A program made the position numbers and the translations under genes. 14,115 bases of DNA from Chitinophagaceae bacterium UBA3430. Its GTDB lineage: Bacteria; Bacteroidota; Bacteroidia; Chitinophagales; Chitinophagaceae. Positions within the stretch are counted from its first letter, which is position 1. Each line of letters starts with the position of its first letter. The stretch lies in NCBI GenBank assembly GCA_002378975.1, contig DFST01000155.1, positions 1-14,115 on the forward strand. Direction: 5' to 3'. This document shows, one piece after another, positions 1 to 5,727 of this stretch. Under the pieces are notes generated by a model. That model was not told the DNA's origin and did no database searches. It was given only the letters and a program-made list of their open reading frames with translations.

Positions 1-318
1 CCCTCCGCTTATTATACTACACAGGCTCGCGCGTCGCAGGTGATGGGTAGTTTGATCGCCCGATACAATGCCAGTGGAGATGGAACGACCGAATTGCTGG
101 CTGGGGTGGCCTATCGGCATCGGGAGTCGGTGATCCCGCTGATTGGCATTGGCCTGAACGAACTGGTCTTTACCTTCTCCTACGACGTTACCTTATCGGG
201 GCTCAATGCGTTCAATGGCGCGCGCGGGGCGTATGAGTTTTCCTTGATTAAGCAGGGTCGTCGAGATCGCTATCAGGGCAATGGTCGGGAGTCTATGTGT
301 CCCTCGTTTCGTTATTGA
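1..318 (+). CDS. PorP/SprF family T9SS membrane protein, C-terminal part (5' end outside window)
   Basis: The frame is open from the first base of the window to a TGA at 316-318, so only about the last 105 residues are present; the GTG at codon 14 is internal, not a start. The fragment has the usual end of PorP/SprF proteins: a strand-like 'GVAYRHRESVIPLIGIGL' stretch, then 'FSYDVTLSGL', then 'GARGAYEFSLIKQ', and finally a Cys-Pro near the C-terminus ('MCPSFRY', compare the CPRF-like end of the family). Family members are outer-membrane beta-barrel proteins that work with the type IX secretion and gliding machinery, and genomes usually carry many paralogs. It converges on the kai operon with a 93-bp gap. 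I see no convincing terminator hairpin in that gap. Family assignment is fairly secure; which paralog it is cannot be told. Confidence 0.85.
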   Translation, partial: PSAYYTTQARASQVMGSLIARYNASGDGTTELLAGVAYRHRESVIPLIGIGLNELVFTFSYDVTLSGLNAFNGARGAYEFSLIKQGRRDRYQGNGRESMCPSFRY

Positions 319-411
319 TGTATTTGACACCCGATCCTCGTTTGTCATCTTATCAGGAACGAAAAAGATCTCTTCAGTCTTTGGTGCTCAATTTGTAATT
401 AAGTGGGGAAT

Positions 412-852
412 TCATTTAAAATATCTCCATATTTCCAGGGCAAAATAGAGCCCAGAGATTAATGTTCCAATGGCAACAACTCCCGTAAAGACCGTTAGCC
501 CGTAAGAATACTTTCTAAGGTCGCCTTCAATCGTTGTGATGCGAATTTTTTCTGATTCTTCTCGTTTGGTTTTTTCCGCATAGCCCCCACTGCTCTCGAA
601 AACAATCCCTTCCAACGAAATGATCAGCGGTTCTACGCTGATGATGTATTTGTCCATCAGCAGGTGATGAAAAAGTACATGGACTTCCCACTCTTTCAGG
701 TCAAATTTCTCAATGATTTCTCCAGTCACTGTTTCTTTGGTCGTTTTTGGGGCTTCCTCTTGATAAAATTTGACCCCTTCTTTGGCGTGTGCATATTCAT
801 TGATTAATGACAAGAGGATGAAATCCAGCTCCTTGATGTAATCTTTTGTCAT
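412..852 (-). CDS. Hypothetical protein, possible winged-helix domain plus one C-terminal membrane segment (third gene of kai operon)
   Basis: This 146-residue protein is not one I recognise by name. Residues 1-30 are predicted helical. Residues about 45-95 read like a small winged-helix fold: helices 'FDLKEWEVHVLFHHLLMD', then a beta-hairpin with 'ISLEGIVFESSGGY', resembling the wing motif LTxEGxxFxxxGGY that I know from Bacteroidota hypothetical proteins. Residues 96-117 are charged. Residues about 118-140 form one hydrophobic helix followed by the basic tail 'EIWRYFK', which suggests a tail-anchored protein with a cytoplasmic N-terminus. The ATG lies 10 bp after the kaiB stop, so it is almost certainly cotranscribed with kaiC-kaiB and closes the operon. 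There is no histidine kinase, PAS or receiver domain, so it is not the output kinase found beside other non-cyanobacterial kai genes. A role as membrane tether or output for KaiB/KaiC is inference only. Confidence 0.8.
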   Translation of the reverse strand: MTKDYIKELDFILLSLINEYAHAKEGVKFYQEEAPKTTKETVTGEIIEKFDLKEWEVHVLFHHLLMDKYIISVEPLIISLEGIVFESSGGYAEKTKREESEKIRITTIEGDLRKYSYGLTVFTGVVAIGTLISGLYFALEIWRYFK

Positions 853-862
853 ACTCGATGTA

Positions 863-1186
863 TTATTTCGTTAGGATCAATAGTTCGTCAATAACTTTTT
901 CTCGATCAGAGAAGTCGCCGATCATTCTGATCTCAGGCAACGGTTTTTTTCGAATCAAGTAAGGAACGGCGAGTACTTCTTCGGTTGTGGCCAATCCGGG
1001 ATATTCGTATATGTCGAAAACATCTAGCGTATAGTTGTCGGCGTAGTATTTTTCGAATATGGCTTTTATGCTTGAAATTGCTTTTATGGAAATAGGCGTA
1101 TTTCCAGCAATGAATAACTGGAAAATGAATTCTCCCTTTTTACGGTTTTTGTTTTTTTGATTGGATGTTGGTGTGTCGCTAATCAT
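863..1186 (-). CDS. kaiB: KaiB family protein
   Basis: KaiB is a thioredoxin-like, fold-switching protein that binds the N-terminal (CI) ring of KaiC. The 107 residues contain the full domain from about residue 19: 'FQLFIAGNTPISIKAI' matches the first strand and helix of KaiB (compare LRLYVAGNTPNS), 'YPGLATTEEVLAVPYLI' matches the central segment with the fold's cis-proline position (P75), and 'PLPEIRMIGDFSDREKV' matches the conserved C-terminal block (compare PPVRxIIGDLSDREKV). Prolines 82 and 84 sit where cyanobacterial KaiB has its Pro-rich turn. The first 18 residues are a polar Lys/Asn-rich extension encoded by A-rich sequence. The gene lies 55 bp after kaiC and 10 bp before the membrane protein gene. 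No Shine-Dalgarno is visible, but there is no other plausible Met start. Identification is strong; involvement in a true circadian rhythm is not implied. Confidence 0.93.
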   Translation of the reverse strand: MISDTPTSNQKNKNRKKGEFIFQLFIAGNTPISIKAISSIKAIFEKYYADNYTLDVFDIYEYPGLATTEEVLAVPYLIRKKPLPEIRMIGDFSDREKVIDELLILTK

Positions 1187-1241
1187 CTGAATATATCTTA
1201 AGTGCGTATGTGGATTGGGTATCGTTGAATGTGTTTGCGAT

Positions 1242-2789
1242 TTACAAATTCGGCCTACTGTCGGAGCTGATTTCAGCCTGCTGTTTTCTTTTGGAATTCG
1301 GCTGAATCATTTCTTTTTCTGCGCCTATTCGCTTGGACCCAATCTGCATACCTCCTTTCCCGCTGGTAACGGGCAGCAGGGTTATCCCGTTTGAAGAAAT
1401 TATAAATTCCCGCATTTCATTGGAGTGATTCATGCCTCTTGATTTCATGACATAGATGCCTCGGTTTCGTTCTCCCTCTGTGGCGATGTCTTCAACCAAT
1501 ATCCAGGTGTCTACCATGGAGGATATACCCTCGTCGCTGGGGCTTCGGGCGATGGATCCAATGGTGATGGCCGCAGAAAACATGACGGTGATTTGTTGGG
1601 TTTTTAAGTAGTCAATGAAACGCGTGAGCATACTTCTTACGTCGCTATTGGGTCCTTCTGTCATTAAGTTGGTGATGGGGTCAAGCACCATCACTTTTGG
1701 TTGTAGTACACCGATGATTTCTTTGATCGCCATAAAATGCAACTCAAGATTTTGCAGGGTTGGTCGGGCAAAATAAAATTGAATTTTGTTTGATTGAAGG
1801 TGTGGTTGAAGATCCAACCCAATGGATCGCATATTTCGGATAATCTGGTTGGGGGCCTCTTCAAATGCACAGAATAGGCAGGTTTGGTCGTTCATACAGG
1901 CGTTGTGGGCAAAGGCTGCCAGTAGGCTGGATTTGCCTGTACCGGCTGTGCCCGAAACGAGGATGCTGCTTCCTACATAAAATCCTTTGTTTTCGAGCAT
2001 TTCATTCAGCTGTGGAATACCCGTATAAATTCGGTTAGAACTGGATGGTTGTTGAAGCCCTTGACTGATCAATGGGAATACCGTTAGTCGATTTTCGTCA
2101 ATGGTAAATGGGTATTCATTCAAGGCATGCGCGGATCCGCGATATTTCAATACCCGCAATCGACGCGTACTGATCTGATTGGTCACTCGATTGCTTAATT
2201 CAATTACACAATCTGCGATGAGTTCTTCCAGTCCCATCCGGGTTAAGAAAACATCTCCCAGTTCAGCGGTTACGATGGCGGTAACCTTTTTATCCTTTAA
2301 CCAAGAAAATAGACGTTTGAATTCGGTTCGTAAGATGTTTCTATCTAAACTGGCAAAGAGTGTGTCTAGTGAATCCAGTACGACCCTTTTGGCCTTTACC
2401 TTTTCGATGGCATGTTCGAGTCGCACGAATAAGCCATCGATTTTGTAGGTGCCCGCTTCTTTGCTTACGTTGTGGCCGATCTCTAAATGCTCGAGATACA
2501 ATTTATTCTCGCCAATCAATTTCTTGATGTTAAATCCAAGGGATGAGGCGTTCTCCAGTAATTCGTTTGTCTTTTCTTCGAACGTCATAAACACACCCGG
2601 CTCGTCATACAATTCAATGCCATTTATGATGTATTCCATCGACAAAAACGTTTTACCGCTTCCGATGGATCCGACGATGAGCGTTGGTCGATTGAGCGGT
2701 AGTCCTCCAAAAGTGATGTCGTCAAATCCCTTGATACCGCTAGGAGATTTCAACAGTTTGTTCTCCATTTTTGGTAGGGGTTTACTCAT
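1242..2789 (-). CDS. kaiC: KaiC, double-domain RecA-like ATPase/autokinase
   Basis: The 515 residues hold two RecA-like KaiC domains. CI has Walker A GSIGSGKT (40-47), the catalytic Glu pair in 'FEE' (71-72) and a Walker B Asp (139, 'VVLDSLDTLF'). CII has Walker A GTAGTGKS (280-287), 'FEE' (310-311) and Asp 370 ('MVLDPIT'). The segment 'SDEGISSMVDTWILV' aligns with the cyanobacterial phosphosite block, placing Ser423-Ser424 at the S431/T432 positions and Ser418 at T426. The last 45 or so residues are polar and do not resemble the KaiA-binding A-loop/tail, which fits the absence of kaiA. I chose the ATG at 2789 because AGGA lies 7 nt upstream and because it puts CI at the normal distance from the N-terminus. 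A GTG at 2840 and an ATG at 2816 are alternative in-frame starts. The gene is first in the operon kaiC-kaiB-membrane protein. KaiC identity is strong; physiological role (stress or timer) is open. Confidence 0.94.
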   Translation of the reverse strand: MSKPLPKMENKLLKSPSGIKGFDDITFGGLPLNRPTLIVGSIGSGKTFLSMEYIINGIELYDEPGVFMTFEEKTNELLENASSLGFNIKKLIGENKLYLEHLEIGHNVSKEAGTYKIDGLFVRLEHAIEKVKAKRVVLDSLDTLFASLDRNILRTEFKRLFSWLKDKKVTAIVTAELGDVFLTRMGLEELIADCVIELSNRVTNQISTRRLRVLKYRGSAHALNEYPFTIDENRLTVFPLISQGLQQPSSSNRIYTGIPQLNEMLENKGFYVGSSILVSGTAGTGKSSLLAAFAHNACMNDQTCLFCAFEEAPNQIIRNMRSIGLDLQPHLQSNKIQFYFARPTLQNLELHFMAIKEIIGVLQPKVMVLDPITNLMTEGPNSDVRSMLTRFIDYLKTQQITVMFSAAITIGSIARSPSDEGISSMVDTWILVEDIATEGERNRGIYVMKSRGMNHSNEMREFIISSNGITLLPVTSGKGGMQIGSKRIGAEKEMIQPNSKRKQQAEISSDSRPNL

Positions 2790-2796
2790 TTCTTTT

Positions 2797-2800
2797 TCCT
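2797..2800 (-). promoter_or_regulatory. Ribosome binding site AGGA deciding the kaiC start
   Basis: Reading the minus strand, AGGA is followed by the 7-nt spacer AAAAGAA and then ATG at 2789. This is the only good Shine-Dalgarno noticed in the window and favours the ATG at 2789 over the upstream GTG (2840) and ATG (2816), neither of which has a purine-rich site. Confidence 0.6.
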
Positions 2801-2899
2801 GCGTTGTTCCGTTCATTTTTGGCTTCGATAAGTTGTTCACGATTTATGTTCATTTCAATGCGATTTTATGGCCTGGATCCTAGCCATACCCTGACTAGA

Positions 2900-2915
2900 T
2901 ACAATGCGGATTGTA
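2900..2915. repeat. Inverted repeat TACAAT-GCGG-ATTGTA, candidate operator
   Basis: Two perfect 6-base arms flank a 4-base centre, 111 bp upstream of the chosen kaiC ATG and about 190 bp upstream of the glcD ATG. The symmetry and position suit a dimeric regulator site, but arms this short can occur by chance and the next bases outward do not pair. Confidence 0.3.
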
Positions 2916-3105
2916 ACAAGTATCATATCTCATAGAGCAACCCCGGTTTCTTGTTTGCAGCTGCTCGGGTCTCCTAGGCGCCTTGGCTAGTGTTGGTCGC
3001 CGGACAATGAATCAGCCTTGCTTTAACGTTGATTTTCATTACAAACAGGCCTTTCAGATCTGCCCAGGATTGCCGATTTTTGTGTTGCCAAACCACCTCC
3101 TTTCT

Positions 3106-4524
3106 ATGCCGTATCAACCCGTTGTGGATTCAGACATCGCTTTTTTCAAAACCATCATTGGCCCCGATCAAGTCTTGGTGGATGCGGAGTCTCGTCAGCG
3201 TTATGGACGCGATGAGACCGAGAACCTCGTGTTCCCCCCCGAAGTTGTGCTCAAACCCAGTACGACCGAAGAGATCAGTGCGATCATGAAACATTGTAAT
3301 CAGCGGTGCATTCCCGTTACCCCGCGGGGTGCCGGCACCGGACTAAGCGGCGGGGCCCTTCCTCATCTGGGGGGGGTGTCGTTATCGATGGAGCGATTAA
3401 ACCGGATCCTGCAGATCGATGAGCGGAATTTGCAAGTAACGGTTGAACCAGGGGTGATTACGGAAGTTTTACAAAATGCTGTAAAGGAAAAGGGTCTTTT
3501 CTATCCCCCGGACCCCAGTAGTCGAGGCTCTTGTTTCATTGGCGGAAACATTGCTGAGAACAGCGGTGGGCCCAAAGCCGTTAAGTACGGGGTCGTAAAG
3601 GATTATGTATTGAATTTGGAAGTGGTGCTGCCGAATGGTTCGGTTATGTGGACCGGCGCGAATGTGTTGAAGAATTCAACCGGTTACAACCTGACCCAAC
3701 TGATGGTGGGCAGCGAGGGTACCCTAGGTGTGGTTACTAAGATTGTCCTGAAATTGATTCCTTTTCCCAAGTTCGACCTATTGATGTTGGTTCCCTTTCG
3801 GGATCTGGAGCAGGCTGGGGAGGCTGTCAGTGAGATATTTCGTGCCGGATTTGTACCCAGCGCGCTGGAGTTAATGGAGATCAACGCCTTGAAGATCGTT
3901 AGTGAGCTGGTTACGGATGCGCTTGTGCCGGTCACCGAGGATACGGCTGCTCATTTGATCATCGAAGTTGATGGAAATAACATGGATGTGTTGATGCAAG
4001 AGATGGAGGCGATCGGAAATTTGCTGAGTCAATACGATATTGGCGAGTTGTATTTCGCCGATGATGCACAGCAAAAAGCAGCCCTTTGGAAATTACGTCG
4101 TCGGGTGGCTGAAGCGGTTAAGCTCGTGGGATATACCATTGAGGAAGACACTGTGGTGCCGCGTGCTGAATTGCCCGCCCTGATCCGAGGCGTCAAGCAG
4201 CTTGGTGTCGATCACCAGTTCGATGTAGTTTGTTATGGGCATGCGGGGGATGGGAATCTGCACATTCGCATTCATAAGCCCGGAGTACCCAACAGCTTTG
4301 GTCATGCAGGTGTACAATCCATATTGCGTGATCTATTCAAGTTGGTATACCGCTTGGGTGGAACGATCAGTGGAGAGCACGGGATCGGCCTGATTCAAAA
4401 AGATTTTATGGATGTCGTTTTCGATCCGGTAAACCTGGAGCTGATGCGGTCGGTCAAACAAGCCTTCGACCCCAATCAAATTCTAAATCCCGGTAAGATC
4501 CTGCCTTCGCTCGCATCTGCCTAA
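3106..4524 (+). CDS. glcD: FAD-binding oxidase, GlcD / D-lactate dehydrogenase type
   Basis: The 472-residue protein is a flavoprotein of the glycolate oxidase subunit GlcD / D-2-hydroxyacid dehydrogenase family, expected to oxidise a D-2-hydroxy acid to the 2-oxo acid in the cytoplasm or at the inner membrane. The N-terminal PCMH-type FAD domain shows 'RGAGTGLSGG' (74-83), 'PPDPSS...CFIGGNIAENSGG' (134-155) and 'GSEGTLGVVT' (202-211). The C-terminal FAD-oxidase domain shows 'CYGHAGDGNLHIR' (from about 376) and 'GEHGIG' (423-428), whose histidines are metal/substrate ligands in this family, then 'NPGKIL' at the end. I start it at ATG 3106; an upstream TTG would add 41 residues without family similarity. 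No GlcE or GlcF subunit is adjacent, so it may act alone; substrate cannot be decided. Coding runs of C7 (3234-3240) and G8 (3369-3376) are notable. A small beta protein gene follows by 9 bp. Confidence 0.9.
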   Translation: MPYQPVVDSDIAFFKTIIGPDQVLVDAESRQRYGRDETENLVFPPEVVLKPSTTEEISAIMKHCNQRCIPVTPRGAGTGLSGGALPHLGGVSLSMERLNRILQIDERNLQVTVEPGVITEVLQNAVKEKGLFYPPDPSSRGSCFIGGNIAENSGGPKAVKYGVVKDYVLNLEVVLPNGSVMWTGANVLKNSTGYNLTQLMVGSEGTLGVVTKIVLKLIPFPKFDLLMLVPFRDLEQAGEAVSEIFRAGFVPSALELMEINALKIVSELVTDALVPVTEDTAAHLIIEVDGNNMDVLMQEMEAIGNLLSQYDIGELYFADDAQQKAALWKLRRRVAEAVKLVGYTIEEDTVVPRAELPALIRGVKQLGVDHQFDVVCYGHAGDGNLHIRIHKPGVPNSFGHAGVQSILRDLFKLVYRLGGTISGEHGIGLIQKDFMDVVFDPVNLELMRSVKQAFDPNQILNPGKILPSLASA

Positions 4525-4533
4525 ATCTTATTT

Positions 4534-5136
4534 ATGAAACGGATTATCCTCTTCGGAATTTATGCGCTTCACGTTGTTTGTATACAAGCCCAGCAGGTAG
4601 ATGAGAAAAAGTCGAATGAAACGACTTTTCAGCAAAATTTATTCACCGGGGGCAGTGTATCCCTGGCCTTTTACAACAACACGTTCATGATGGGAGGCTC
4701 CCCTGTTTTGGGGTATAGCCTGACCAATTGGTTGGATGCGGGTGTCGTTGTCAATTACACGTATACGAGCTACCGCGATTACAATGGTCGGCTCAACGAT
4801 AAATTGCGTCAAACCATGATTGGTGGCGGGGCTTTTGCTCGCTTATACCCAGTCCGATTTTTATTTGCGCAAGCCCAACTTGAGCAGAATTCCATTCGAC
4901 AGAAATACATTCCGGTCGGCGGGGTGGTAGAAAAGATCTCTGTAACGGCTTCCAGCACCCTGATTGGGGGTGGGTATACGTCGGGCCGTCAAGGACGCCG
5001 CGGAAACCCTTTCTTTTATCTAGCGGTTCTTTTTGACGTGTCTGGTGATATCAACTCGCCGTATACAGATTCATACGGCCGTGCGATCCCCAATGTGCGG
5101 GGTGGATTGCAGATCCCCTTGTTTCAGGGGCGTTGA
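4534..5136 (+). CDS. Secreted hypothetical protein, probable small outer-membrane beta-barrel
   Basis: The 200-residue product begins with a typical signal peptide (basic MKR, hydrophobic residues 4-18, probable cleavage after 'CIQA'). The rest alternates hydrophobic and polar residues with many Gly, Tyr and aromatic positions, for example 'GGSVSLAFYNNTFMMGGSP', 'LDAGVVVNYTYTSYRDYN' and 'MIGGGAFARLYPVRF', as expected of eight or so amphipathic strands. It ends in a short strand, 'GGLQIPLFQGR'. This pattern fits the small outer-membrane beta-barrel proteins common in Bacteroidota, but I recognise no named family. It lies 9 bp after the GlcD-like gene and is probably cotranscribed with it. Its last 13 bases overlap the 3' end of the convergent LOG-family gene. 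No function is assigned. Confidence 0.8.
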   Translation: MKRIILFGIYALHVVCIQAQQVDEKKSNETTFQQNLFTGGSVSLAFYNNTFMMGGSPVLGYSLTNWLDAGVVVNYTYTSYRDYNGRLNDKLRQTMIGGGAFARLYPVRFLFAQAQLEQNSIRQKYIPVGGVVEKISVTASSTLIGGGYTSGRQGRRGNPFFYLAVLFDVSGDINSPYTDSYGRAIPNVRGGLQIPLFQGR

Positions 5137-5681
5137 TTGATTTCGGTCAACCAATTTTCAACCGATTTTGGATCTGGCATTACGTGCAGTTTTTCGTAGG
5201 CTCCTTCATATAGGAATCCTTCCTGTTTGAGTCGTTCCAGGTGCTGGAGCAATGGGTCGTAGAAACCATCGGTGTTCAGGATTAGGATGGATTTATCGTG
5301 GATTGTCAGTTGATTCCAGGTGAGGACCTCAAAGAGTTCGTCGAGTGTTCCAAATCCGCCCGGCAGTACAATGACTGCATCACAGAGGCTGTAGATCTTC
5401 GCTTTTCTTTGATGCATGTTGTCGCAAACGATCAATTCGGTGAGTGCGCGGTGTGCCACCTCCCATTCGACCAACAGTTGCGGGATAATGCCAACGACTT
5501 TTCCGCCCGCCGCTAAGGCCGCATCCGCGACACTGCCCATGAGTCCGGCGCTCCCCCCTCCATAGATCACGTCAACCTTACTGCTGCCGAGCCGATTTCC
5601 GAGTTCCTGTGCGTCGCGGACATAGGCGGGGTTGGTGCCATTTTTGGAACCACAAAAGACGGCAATGGATCGTATGCTCAT
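5124..5681 (-). CDS. LOG family protein (nucleoside 5'-monophosphate phosphoribohydrolase, TIGR00730 type)
   Basis: LOG-family enzymes cleave AMP or cytokinin ribotides to free base and ribose 5-phosphate, and use a Rossmann-like fold. The 185 residues contain the family hallmarks in order: 'VFCGSKNG' (8-15), 'YGGGSAGLMG' (40-49), the Met-His-Gln-Arg-Lys block (89-93) and the signature 'PGGFGTLDE' (107-115), whose Glu is catalytic in studied members. Length is normal for the family. I start at ATG 5681; a TTG two codons upstream is in frame but lies inside a strong promoter-like element. That element ends only 3 nt before the ATG, suggesting a leaderless or nearly leaderless mRNA. The 3' end overlaps the preceding plus-strand gene by 13 bp. 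Bacterial cellular role is often purine nucleotide turnover; true cytokinin production is not implied. Confidence 0.92.
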   Translation of the reverse strand: MSIRSIAVFCGSKNGTNPAYVRDAQELGNRLGSSKVDVIYGGGSAGLMGSVADAALAAGGKVVGIIPQLLVEWEVAHRALTELIVCDNMHQRKAKIYSLCDAVIVLPGGFGTLDELFEVLTWNQLTIHDKSILILNTDGFYDPLLQHLERLKQEGFLYEGAYEKLHVMPDPKSVENWLTEINQRP

Positions 5682-5683
5682 GC

Positions 5684-5709
5684 CCAAAAAGTAGCTGTTT
5701 TTTGGCTAC
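5684..5709. repeat. Two overlapping, mutually exclusive inverted repeats
   Basis: CCAAAAA (5684-5690) pairs with TTTTTGG (5699-5705), and GTAGC (5691-5695) pairs with GCTAC (5705-5709). The second pair uses the loop of the first, so only one stem can form at a time. They occupy the 46-bp divergent spacer between the LOG gene and the symporter gene and cover the LOG promoter, so they could be operator-like or incidental. Confidence 0.35.
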
Positions 5710-5716
5710 CTTCAAA
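5685..5716 (-). promoter_or_regulatory. Bacteroidota-type promoter for the LOG-family gene
   Basis: On the minus strand TTTG (5716-5713) is followed by exactly 19 bases and then TACTTTTTG (5693-5685). The Bacteroidota primary sigma consensus is TTTG-N19-TAnnTTTG; the -33 is perfect, the spacing is perfect, and the -7 has one mismatch in the 8-base frame (an extra T before the G). The ATG starts 4 bases downstream of the element. Confidence 0.6.
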
Positions 5717-5727
5717 ACTCTAATATT

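Larger units (their letters stand above)
2790..3105. other. Divergent intergenic region between kaiC and glcD
   Basis: These 316 bases separate divergent kaiC and the FAD oxidase gene and must hold the promoters of both. I found no clear TTTG-N19-TAnnTTTG match toward kaiC. Toward the oxidase the best is TAACGTTG at 3024-3031, one mismatch from the -7 element and without a -33 partner. The region holds an inverted repeat at 2900-2915, a near-palindrome around AGGCGCCT at 2973-2986, and a 23-codon minus-strand reading frame (2853-2782) that overlaps the kaiC start. The plus-strand frame of the oxidase is open upstream to a TTG at 2983, but that extension looks non-coding. Confidence 0.6.

Noticed and set aside
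319..411. Possible terminator or small RNA between the PorP/SprF gene and the kai operon
   Set aside because: No stem longer than four or five pairs with a T run was found by eye.
2790..2840. GTG start of kaiC at 2840
   Set aside because: It has no ribosome binding site, whereas the ATG at 2789 has AGGA at 7 nt and gives a KaiC of ordinary length; the longer form cannot be fully excluded.
2449..2883. 144-codon plus-strand open frame
   Set aside because: It lies antisense to kaiC over most of its length, and its product is low in recognisable motifs; kaiC has full family support.
2983..3105. Upstream TTG start for the GlcD-like gene
   Set aside because: The added 41 residues do not resemble the family, and the ATG at 3106 gives a normal N-terminus and length.
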